DNA of 5,533 nucleotides. Origin: Ignavibacteriaceae bacterium (GTDB lineage Bacteria > Bacteroidota > Ignavibacteria > Ignavibacteriales > Ignavibacteriaceae). Location of the stretch: the NCBI GenBank assembly GCA_025449775.1, contig JANWIS010000159.1, positions 1-5,533 of the forward strand, written 5' to 3'. Of this stretch, positions 1 through 5,533 are shown piece by piece. Below the pieces are notes generated by a model that ran no database searches, was not told the DNA's origin, and saw nothing but the letters and a program-made list of their open reading frames with translations. Each line of letters starts with the position of its first letter. Position 1 is the stretch's first letter. The translations under genes and the position numbers were made by a program.

Positions 1-574
1 TGATATGGCGGGGTGTACGGAACTGCCCGTTCTTACCACTGCTGCTGAGCTGGTTGAGCAGGTACTCATATATATCGCCCTGTACATCGGCATTCTGTTC
101 GCTGATGTGCAGGTCTTCAATGATCTTTACTGCCTCCTGCAGCAGCGATGCTTTGGGAATGATGCACACTGCATCTTTCATGTATTGTGTAAAGCTGCTG
201 CCATCACTGGCCATGTTGCGCAGAAAATGAAATATATGTTCCCGTACAAAGTTGAGCATCTCCTCACCAGGCAACTGGCTCCAGTAACTCCACTTTAGTT
301 TCTCACCCTGCTTATCATTTTTTAATTCATTGGGCAGGTTGCCGGCGCCTTCTTCTTTCCGCCGCCATTGCATGTAGCGTTCATATACGGTTGAATAATT
401 TTCTTTTTTTCTTGCGGCCCTTCTTGTTCTTGAATTTTCCATGTCTTCCAGCCGCTTCAGAAAAATAAGATAGCTCATCTGCTCAATCGCATTCAGCGGA
501 TTGGTAATGCCCCCGCTCCAGAAGCGATTCCAGAGAGCATCTATTTGAGATTTTAATTTATTGTCGGTGAGCAT
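1..574 (-). CDS. hsdM: Type I R-M DNA methyltransferase subunit M, N-terminal part (runs off the window at base 1)
   Basis: The reading frame starts at ATG 574-572 and stays open for 191 codons to the window edge. HsdM is the N6-adenine methyltransferase of type I R-M systems; with HsdS it forms the M2S modification enzyme, and with HsdR the restriction complex. Residues 1-45 (MLTDNKLKSQIDALWNRFWS, then a stretch with AIEQMSYLIFLKRLEDME) are typical of the HsdM_N helical domain. Residues 166-191 (GDIYEYLLNQL then GQFRTPRHI) mark entry to the SAM-dependent N6-methyltransferase domain. The catalytic NPPF/NPPY motif lies beyond the window. The start is well fixed: an in-frame TAA lies six codons upstream with no other ATG between. 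No Shine-Dalgarno is visible. It follows the PD-(D/E)xK gene after a 97-base gap, the longest in the operon, so it may have its own promoter. Its G+C is clearly higher than that of the two preceding genes. hsdS is probably further downstream, outside the window. Confidence 0.95.
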   Translation of the reverse strand, partial: MLTDNKLKSQIDALWNRFWSGGITNPLNAIEQMSYLIFLKRLEDMENSRTRRAARKKENYSTVYERYMQWRRKEEGAGNLPNELKNDKQGEKLKWSYWSQLPGEEMLNFVREHIFHFLRNMASDGSSFTQYMKDAVCIIPKASLLQEAVKIIEDLHISEQNADVQGDIYEYLLNQLSSSGKNGQFRTPRHI

Positions 575-600
575 TGAGTTAGTTAGTTTTTATTTTTATG
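575..600 (-). promoter_or_regulatory. A/T-rich leader of hsdM without Shine-Dalgarno
   Basis: Just upstream of the hsdM ATG lie A-runs followed by a CTAA tandem (CTAACTAACT). There is no GGAGG-like ribosome site. A/T-rich, SD-less leaders are common in Bacteroidota. The in-frame TAA here (592-590) rules out an upstream extension of hsdM. Calling it a translation-initiation leader is inference. Confidence 0.4.
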
Positions 601-671
601 AGCCCGGCGAAGGTAATTCTTATGATCGTCTGTTGCGTCGCACACTTGTACGGTTGGGGTTCTATTCGGCT
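601..671 (-). repeat. Putative interspersed intergenic repeat between the nuclease gene and hsdM
   Basis: Between the nuclease stop and the hsdM leader is a non-coding block visibly richer in G+C than the A/T-rich sequence on either side. On the minus strand its core reads GTACAAGTGTGCGACGCAAC followed by AGACGAT, and it contains the short palindrome TGCGTCGCA. The core resembles short repeats I associate from memory with intergenic regions of Chitinophagaceae-like genomes; only one copy is in this window, so repeat status cannot be shown here. It could alternatively be the remnant of an insertion boundary or a regulatory element for hsdM. No convincing stem-loop plus T-run terminator was found in it. 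Confidence 0.35.
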
Positions 672-1715
672 TTATTTTTCCTCTATCTGTTTTTGAATCT
701 CCTTTTCAATTTGGAGATATTTTTCTTTTACTTCTTCGCCGTTATAGAATTGTAATAAATCAGCTTTGGTAAGAGTACCATCTTTTAAGAACTTAGCGAG
801 ATAGTTAAAATTAAATTCCATTAGCAACATTCCTTTCTCTAGTTCTTGAAGAATTGCGACGTTGTTATCAATGTTCGCCTGAACAAGGTTTTTTATTGAG
901 AGAGTTCCTGAAAGGTCTTTTATTATTCGCTTCATTAAAACTGTCAGCACTTGTTGATCTAACTGGATCGATTTAGCGGAAAGTGCAATGTCTCTTGCAA
1001 GGAAATAAGCAATGAACAGATTTCTGTAATCACCTTTTTGGGAATCTACAATTGCAACGAATCCGATTTCGGGAATATATCCTACTGAGTCGAACTGTTT
1101 TAAAATAGATGCATCAACCAAAGCAATATCGAATACAATGATAGAGGCTTTTGCTTGGCGGTTTACTTGTGCTTCAATTAACTGACTCCACGCTGTATCA
1201 GACCTTTTAGTGAAAATATCTTTTGATTCAATATCGCCCAAGCGAAGACTTTTGTCAAACTTGCATTCAATGACGATCCTTTTATCTTCCTGTCCATCAA
1301 GATAACAGAGTATATCACCTGTTTTATTCTTCGGCAGTGCACCGGTGGTATTACCTGTTAATTCAACTCTATCTTTTATTTTCTTTTCGGAAAGATAATC
1401 TTGTAATGCAGTAGCAATATCTTCTTCCGCCGCCATTCCCTTTACTGCTGACTTAAAAAACAATTCTTGCTTCATATCAAAAATCATCTTTAGACTTTCC
1501 AACTCAGTTCCTAATTCATTTGATGTTTTTGAAAGAAAAGAGGAAAGTCGGTCTTCCATTAGAGCTAAAACGCCAATATAAAGTGCCCTCAAAAATTTAT
1601 CATCTCGGTCAGTAGAACTAAGATTATTGAAGTAATTAAATACAATTTCATTATCAATTGCAAATTCATTGATTTGCACTCGTTTCAATTTTTGATTAAT
1701 AGCTATTGTTCCCAT
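672..1715 (-). CDS. PD-(D/E)xK nuclease-fold protein coupled to the RloC-like ATPase
   Basis: This 347-residue soluble protein belongs to no named family I recognise. Its centre shows a PD-(D/E)xK core: TGD with D134, a short loop, then strand RIVIECK with E150 and K152. A preceding helix carries E97/E98, and a following amphipathic helix (about 173-188, with W176, Q178, E181) resembles the helix after the catalytic lysine in Mrr/RmuC/DUF2130-like nucleases. Residues 1-90 are mostly helical, perhaps a partner-binding region. The C-terminus is charged (about 327-347, KEKYLQIEKEIQKQIEEK) and may form a short coiled coil. No signal peptide or membrane segment is evident. ATG 1715-1713 is chosen because an in-frame stop, that of the ATPase gene, lies two codons upstream. 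The 6-base gap implies translational coupling. Predicted role: metal-dependent DNA or RNA cleavage, or nucleic-acid binding, in a module with the ATPase. The fold is fairly secure; substrate and function are inference. Confidence 0.75.
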   Translation of the reverse strand: MGTIAINQKLKRVQINEFAIDNEIVFNYFNNLSSTDRDDKFLRALYIGVLALMEDRLSSFLSKTSNELGTELESLKMIFDMKQELFFKSAVKGMAAEEDIATALQDYLSEKKIKDRVELTGNTTGALPKNKTGDILCYLDGQEDKRIVIECKFDKSLRLGDIESKDIFTKRSDTAWSQLIEAQVNRQAKASIIVFDIALVDASILKQFDSVGYIPEIGFVAIVDSQKGDYRNLFIAYFLARDIALSAKSIQLDQQVLTVLMKRIIKDLSGTLSIKNLVQANIDNNVAILQELEKGMLLMEFNFNYLAKFLKDGTLTKADLLQFYNGEEVKEKYLQIEKEIQKQIEEK

Positions 1716-1721
1716 GATAAT

Positions 1722-4037
1722 TTAATTAAGAACGATTTCCTTTAGTTCTTCAAAATGTTTTTTGTCAAGTGTTTCAATTAGTTTCAAAATATCTTTTACA
1801 ACATTATCGCTTTCGCTAATAATATTATCAATAGTTCCATCAAAAGATTCTATTGAATCTCCGTGAGAATACTTATTGATAAATCTATAAATTCTTTCTC
1901 GGCTTATCCTGTCTTTTTCGTTAGGCATTGCATCTATTAAAAGCTGACTAAATGTGGTTCTCTTTCGTGGAAATTTAAAATTCAAAAATATTTCGAGGAC
2001 CTTTCTGGCAATATTTGAAATCAAAAAACATTCATCAATCTGCAATCTTTTCTTCTCTCTATTAGCATACATCTTAGAAAATAGAAAATGGTATTCAGAG
2101 TTATATTGAAGCAATGAGTCATCCGCATTAATTAAGATTGACTGCCGAATATTATGCATGTCATAAAGCGTTTCAATGTTATAGATCCTATGATTTATTT
2201 CCTTATATAAATTGCCGCTTTCATCCTTTCTATTTTTATCCTTTTCTTTTATCCAGTCTCTGATTAATCGAAAGAAATTGAAATTATGTGTAAGAACAAT
2301 TAGTTGACCTACTGTGTTACAAATATTTCGAACGTAAGAATAAGCATTGAATAAATGGTTGGAGTCAAAACTGGAAATGGGGTCATCAATTATTACTATA
2401 CCATTTTTTAGTCTTTCTTTATCTTCCTCAAGTTTCGTCATAAAAAAAACAAATGATAAAGCTGTTTTCTCACCTTCGCTCAGGTTTTTTGCAATTTCCT
2501 TTCTTGCTCCTTTTTTTCTAAGTATTTTATACCCTTTATTCTCTTTATCAAACTCAAGACTAATATCGTTGTGATTCAAAAAACGACTTAGTTTAATATT
2601 AAATTCTGTTGCTCCAAGAATTTCGTTCGTTAATGAAGCTTCGAGAACTTTAATCGTGGCCTCTAATACAGGTAATTTCTCTTTTAATTCCACTATTGAT
2701 GTTTCATTGTCTTTAATGGATTTAATTTTTTCAAAATATTTATATTTTATTAACTCTTTATGTGCATATGCTAGCTCGAGTTTTTTCTTGGATTCACTAG
2801 TTTCTTTCTCGAAATTGTCTGTTGTTGAATTATGGCTTGCAAATATTTCCGATAATTGAGAAATACTATTGTTATATTTTTCGAATAGTTTAATGGGAAA
2901 CGCCAAGGGTTTAATTGATGTATCAAATAGATTTTCAAGTTTCGTATTTAAAGTCTTTTCAAGTGACTCTATATATTTATTTATTTTATTGGCACATGCC
3001 CGAAATTTCCCGTCCTCTTTATAAAGTTTTTCCTTTAAAAACGGGTAGATGTTTAAATTAGCCGGCAGGATTTCCGATACACGTTTATGATTCTTCAAAT
3101 CTTCGATACAAAAAATAACTTGTTCTTTTAGTTTCTTGAAATTGTCATTAAAGTGGGCGTTAAGCTCATTCTTCCTTTCTTCCTTTATCTCATTTTCACA
3201 ATATTTACAAATATTTGAGTTTTCATGAAGAGCAACTCCTTGCTCAACCCATAGGTTTATAGCTTTATCTTTTTGCAAACTATCTATACTCTTTGAAACA
3301 ATATCTGTTTTAAGTAATAAATTAATACTACTATGTCTGTTTTCTAAATCAGTGATATCTATTTTTTCAGGTAATTCTATATCAATCTTCTCGAGAAATT
3401 CCAACTTGGCTATTGATCTCAATTCTTCAGCCTTTTTTTCCGAAATCAAAGACTTTTCTTTTTTTAACTCGGCATTATGTTCTATCAAAGGCCTTAGTCT
3501 GGCTTTAGTATAGTTAATATAATAGTTGTCATTAGTCTTTAATACTTCAAATTGCTTTTTTATTTCCTTAGCTGTATCTGTTAAAAAGGCTTCATTCATG
3601 GAATGTGTAGAAGCAATTGCCGCTTCTAAATCTTCAACCTCCTTATTAATGTCATGCAAATCGGTTTGACTTTCTATCAATTTTGCTTTGTCCTCAACTT
3701 TACCTTTCGAGACATATAACAAGCATTTTACGAGATTGTCCCAGTCGATATTATCTTTAACAAATTGGTCATTAAAAACATGAATATTGATCGTGTTTCC
3801 AGGCAAGGACGATGACTCAAAATATTCTTCGCCAATTTTCAATCTAAAGTTTGATGATTCATATCCTATCGGTAGCTTTTTATCTTTAATGCTATAAAAT
3901 AACTTTGACAGAGTTGATTTACCACTCCCATTCCAACCATAGATCAAATTATATTTCTTAAAATCATTTAAATCGGAAGACGAGATGTACTCTCCGAATA
4001 TTCCAAAATTTTGTATGTCTTGAATTCTTACTATCAT
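1722..4037 (-). CDS. RloC/PrrC-like AAA_13 ATPase, candidate anticodon nuclease with zinc-hook
   Basis: This 771-residue cytoplasmic protein has split ABC/SMC-type ATPase halves. Walker A is GWNGSGKST (34-42). FNDQFVKDN (88-96) is typical of AAA_13. Charged coiled-coil-like stretches (about 113-210 and 410-470) flank a CKYC pair (C277, C280) in the zinc-hook position. Then come the signature LSEGEK (519-524), Walker B IVIIDDP (547-553), D-loop SSFD (555-558) and H-loop LTHN (582-585). The C-terminal domain has R678-x3-E682 and H725 (in NKYSHGD), the order of residues in the PrrC anticodon-nuclease triad (R320, E324, H356), although the E-to-H spacing is 43 here against 32 in PrrC. Members of this family cleave the anticodon loop of tRNA when restriction is inhibited or DNA is damaged, and often sit in type I hsd loci, as here. 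The length and hook favour RloC over the roughly 400-residue PrrC. The ATG is 13 bases after the WYL gene, with no Shine-Dalgarno. The gene is strongly A/T-rich. Alternative: an AAA_13 ATPase whose effector is the downstream nuclease. tRNA cleavage is inferred. Confidence 0.85.
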   Translation of the reverse strand: MIVRIQDIQNFGIFGEYISSSDLNDFKKYNLIYGWNGSGKSTLSKLFYSIKDKKLPIGYESSNFRLKIGEEYFESSSLPGNTINIHVFNDQFVKDNIDWDNLVKCLLYVSKGKVEDKAKLIESQTDLHDINKEVEDLEAAIASTHSMNEAFLTDTAKEIKKQFEVLKTNDNYYINYTKARLRPLIEHNAELKKEKSLISEKKAEELRSIAKLEFLEKIDIELPEKIDITDLENRHSSINLLLKTDIVSKSIDSLQKDKAINLWVEQGVALHENSNICKYCENEIKEERKNELNAHFNDNFKKLKEQVIFCIEDLKNHKRVSEILPANLNIYPFLKEKLYKEDGKFRACANKINKYIESLEKTLNTKLENLFDTSIKPLAFPIKLFEKYNNSISQLSEIFASHNSTTDNFEKETSESKKKLELAYAHKELIKYKYFEKIKSIKDNETSIVELKEKLPVLEATIKVLEASLTNEILGATEFNIKLSRFLNHNDISLEFDKENKGYKILRKKGARKEIAKNLSEGEKTALSFVFFMTKLEEDKERLKNGIVIIDDPISSFDSNHLFNAYSYVRNICNTVGQLIVLTHNFNFFRLIRDWIKEKDKNRKDESGNLYKEINHRIYNIETLYDMHNIRQSILINADDSLLQYNSEYHFLFSKMYANREKKRLQIDECFLISNIARKVLEIFLNFKFPRKRTTFSQLLIDAMPNEKDRISRERIYRFINKYSHGDSIESFDGTIDNIISESDNVVKDILKLIETLDKKHFEELKEIVLN

Positions 4038-4050
4038 ATAATTTGTCTAA

Positions 4051-4341
4051 TCATAGTTCACGAAAAATCTTCTTCATTCCTCTATCGCCCCTTTTATAGC
4101 CAGGCCTAGTGCCATTGAAAGTTTCATCTAAAACTTCAATGCTATCTGCTTTATTTAAATCAAACATTTTCCACCCCATTGAACCAGAAGAACTGTATCC
4201 ATCAATTTGAAATGCTCTCAAACCTTCATTTCCCGCAGTTGTAATTCCATAACAATGTGGTTCAACAATTCTTTCACCACCCTCGTATTCAAAGTGTAAA
4301 AGATTTCTTTTTGTAATGGCATTTTCGATCATTGTATTCAT
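4051..4341 (-). CDS. Small stand-alone WYL-like domain protein
   Basis: This 96-residue protein consists of what looks like one WYL-type sensor domain. The N-terminal helix and first strand (AITKRNLLHFEYEGGERIVE, residues 8-27) carry the usual pattern of a helix, an F-x-Y strand and R-x-V-E-P. It continues with PHCYGIT (28-34), a GLRAFQIDG strand (40-48), and WKMFDL (57-62) in place of the W-R-x-F-x-L strand of WYL domains. The end (about 77-96, ETFNGTRPGYKRGDRGMKKI) is basic. WYL domains bind ligands or nucleic acid and regulate many defence systems, usually fused to a helix-turn-helix, which is absent here. I chose ATG 4341-4339, 10 bases after the hsdR stop. A TTG at 4359 would give 102 residues overlapping hsdR by 8 bases, and ATG 4332 would give 93. 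It lies between hsdR and the RloC-like gene, so it is co-transcribed with them and probably belongs to the cargo module. Family assignment is from motif pattern only. Confidence 0.75.
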   Translation of the reverse strand: MNTMIENAITKRNLLHFEYEGGERIVEPHCYGITTAGNEGLRAFQIDGYSSSGSMGWKMFDLNKADSIEVLDETFNGTRPGYKRGDRGMKKIFREL

Positions 4342-4351
4342 AATATTAGGT

Positions 4352-5533
4352 TTAAGCAATTAATCTTTTAGTTAATTCCAAAATCTCCACAACTTCTTCC
4401 TCACTAAATAATTTCTCAACCGCATTCAAACCAAAATTGGTAAATGGTGCTTCGTACAGGTCACCATATTCCAGGCGGCGTTTTTGTACAAATACTGTTT
4501 GCACTGTTCGTAAAAACCGTGTTTGGTTAGCATCATAATGGTGTTCCAGTATAAATGCATCAAATGCTTTCCGTACAACATCGGTAAAATCCGGTAAGTG
4601 TTCCAGTTTTAAAACATATTTCAAAAAATCGGTTAATGCACCAACTCTTACACCAAATGCCTTTAGCATGTTGTCTTCTGTCAGCGTTATTTCATCACTC
4701 AGCAATTCGGTTTCTAAAGTTCTTTCCAAATCAATCAGATCATCCAGCGTAACCGGTTCTTTGTTCAATAATTTCTTAATAGTTGGATGTTTATCTGTAA
4801 GCTCCTTAACCTTTGCCTCCACCTTTGCCTTATACTCTTCCACCATTAATTTTTGGCCGCCTTTATTTACAATTACCCATTTGCGGCTTTCAATTACATC
4901 ATCCAAACCTAACTCAATAATCAGTGGTGGTTGTTCCCTTTTATACTTCATCAGCGGTGCCAGTTTTTTCCGTGCATCATCCAATTTTTGTACGGTAATA
5001 TCTTCCCACCAGGTATTACCGATCATATCGTTAATTAATGCAGAAAATGGCTGCACCTGCGGCAAATTTCTTGGTAGCAGATCCACTTCTTCTTTAATAT
5101 TCGTGGCAGCATTGGTAATTTCTTTTTGCTGCAACAATCGCAAACCAATATGTTCCAATTTCGAAGTAAAGAATGCTTCCGCTAAACTACCAGTGGCTGC
5201 AAATCGTAAAAGCGGCGCCACCTTCAATCGAAGCAATTCAATTTTATTTACAGTCATCAATTTCCACCAATCATCATCAAATGTTTCCCGTATATCTTTC
5301 AAATGTTGCTTTATTGTAAATGAGTCAAGTGGTAACCGTGCAATATCGTGGCGTATTTCGGCCACTGTCCGTAAAAAATCGTCACTGTTTTGTTGGCCAA
5401 TTAATATTTCAAGTTTGGCCAACCTTGTATTAAATATTCCAACCAATACCGGTATTTGCTGAGGCCCTTCATCATCATCTTTGGGCATCATATTAAAGTG
5501 CTCAAAATTTTCCCAATAATCCACAATGAGAAA
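4352..5533 (-). CDS. hsdR: Type I restriction enzyme subunit R, C-terminal part (runs off the window at base 5533)
   Basis: The frame is open from the last base of the window, and 393 codons plus TAA are visible. The first visible residues, FLIVDYWENFEHF, form a conserved block late in the helicase region of EcoEI-type HsdR proteins, so the GTG at 5524 is an internal valine codon, not a start. HsdR provides the PD-(D/E)xK nuclease and the SF2 translocase that pumps DNA towards the complex until cleavage; both lie upstream, outside the window. The final 75 or so residues (AFDAFILEHHYDANQTRFL, then L-Y-EAPFTNFG and a Leu/Glu-rich end) match the EcoEI_R_C pattern that docks HsdR to the methyltransferase core. 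The middle is helical and includes two related copies of a 52-residue segment (see the repeat entries). The C-terminus looks intact. Ten bases separate its stop from the chosen WYL start, so hsdR is the promoter-proximal gene of the operon seen here. Confidence 0.93.
   Translation of the reverse strand, partial: FLIVDYWENFEHFNMMPKDDDEGPQQIPVLVGIFNTRLAKLEILIGQQNSDDFLRTVAEIRHDIARLPLDSFTIKQHLKDIRETFDDDWWKLMTVNKIELLRLKVAPLLRFAATGSLAEAFFTSKLEHIGLRLLQQKEITNAATNIKEEVDLLPRNLPQVQPFSALINDMIGNTWWEDITVQKLDDARKKLAPLMKYKREQPPLIIELGLDDVIESRKWVIVNKGGQKLMVEEYKAKVEAKVKELTDKHPTIKKLLNKEPVTLDDLIDLERTLETELLSDEITLTEDNMLKAFGVRVGALTDFLKYVLKLEHLPDFTDVVRKAFDAFILEHHYDANQTRFLRTVQTVFVQKRRLEYGDLYEAPFTNFGLNAVEKLFSEEEVVEILELTKRLIA
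4943..5098 (-). repeat. hsdR: HsdR internal repeat, copy 2 (coding)
   Basis: It encodes 52 residues, from IKEEVDLLP to GNTWWEDITVQK and KLAPLMKY, the counterpart of the copy at 5356-5201. The shared pattern is I-x6-L-P, a helix, W-W-x2-(M/I)-T-V-x-K, then K-(V/L)-A-P-L-(L/M)-(R/K)-(F/Y). Confidence 0.7.
5201..5356 (-). repeat. hsdR: HsdR internal repeat, copy 1 (coding)
   Basis: It encodes 52 residues, from IRHDIARLP to DDWWKLMTVNK and KVAPLLRF. It aligns without gaps to copy 2, which lies 86 residues further on, with 14 identical residues by my count, including both tryptophans, T-V-x-K, and K-x-A-P-L. It is a protein-level repeat; the DNA copies have diverged. It probably forms a repeated helical bundle in the HsdR C-terminal region. 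Confidence 0.7.

Noticed and set aside
5..298. 97-codon plus-strand frame at the window start
   Set aside because: It is antisense to the well-supported HsdM N-terminus and has no recognisable motif.
602..620. Possible Bacteroidota -7 promoter box (TACCTTCG on the minus strand, against TAnnTTTG) before hsdM
   Set aside because: It has one mismatch and no TTG-type -33 element at the right distance, so it is too weak to annotate.
601..671. Rho-independent terminator after the nuclease gene
   Set aside because: Only short palindromes (TGCGTCGCA, GCCCGGC-like) are present, with no strong stem followed by a T-run, so none is called.
561..755. 64-codon plus-strand frame across the gap before hsdM
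   Set aside because: It spans the non-coding gap and the antisense of two gene ends; the Phe/Tyr/Leu-rich end comes from A/T-rich antisense, not a membrane protein.
2347..2859. Two short plus-strand frames (2347-2574 and 2656-2859) inside the ATPase gene
   Set aside because: They are antisense shadows of Lys/Glu-rich coding sequence, giving Ser/Phe/Leu-rich translations.
4668..5462. 264-codon open frame on the plus strand
   Set aside because: It lies entirely antisense to hsdR, is Ser-rich with no recognisable domain, and the minus-strand frame has clear HsdR similarity.
5522..5524. GTG as the start of a 390-residue gene
   Set aside because: The frame continues upstream to the window edge with conserved HsdR residues (FLI before VDYWENF), so this is an internal valine codon.

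Overview
The window reads as the interior of a type I restriction-modification (R-M) operon carrying an embedded anti-phage cargo module. All five genes lie on the minus strand, so transcription runs from the high-coordinate end to the low-coordinate end. Both ends of the window cut a gene. The absence of Shine-Dalgarno sequences before the starts, the A/T-rich leaders, the overall low G+C and the protein character suggest a member of the Bacteroidota, perhaps Chitinophagaceae-like. That placement is inference; the window holds no marker gene.

In order of transcription: (1) 5533-4352, the C-terminal 393 residues of HsdR, the motor/nuclease subunit, ending in an EcoEI-type C-terminal domain and containing an internal repeat. 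(2) 4341-4051, a 96-residue protein resembling a lone WYL sensor domain with no DNA-binding domain. (3) 4037-1722, a 771-residue ABC/SMC-like ATPase of the AAA_13 (PrrC/RloC) type. It has Walker A, a CxxC zinc-hook candidate between coiled coils, an LSEGEK signature, Walker B, an H-loop, and a C-terminal R-x3-E...H pattern like the anticodon-nuclease triad. (4) 1715-672, a 347-residue protein with a PD-(D/E)xK nuclease core (D134, E150-x-K152). It starts 6 bases after gene 3 and in the same frame. (5) 574-1, the N-terminal 191 residues of HsdM, reaching the first part of the methyltransferase domain. hsdS and the rest of hsdM would lie beyond base 1, and the rest of hsdR beyond base 5533.

The likely logic is that HsdR, HsdM and an unseen HsdS form the primary restriction barrier. 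The RloC-like ATPase would be a second-line guard that senses DNA damage or failed restriction and disables translation, as PrrC and RloC do in other hsd loci. The PD-(D/E)xK protein, coupled to it and read in the same frame, is the least explained part and the best candidate for something undescribed. The small WYL protein may sense a ligand or nucleic acid for the module. Base composition supports a patchwork: hand counts on single 60-base lines gave about 57% G+C in hsdM, 27% in the ATPase gene, 37% in the WYL gene and 45% in hsdR.

The only sizeable non-coding stretch is 575-671, between the nuclease gene and hsdM. It holds a G+C-rich block resembling an interspersed repeat, followed by an A/T-rich hsdM leader.
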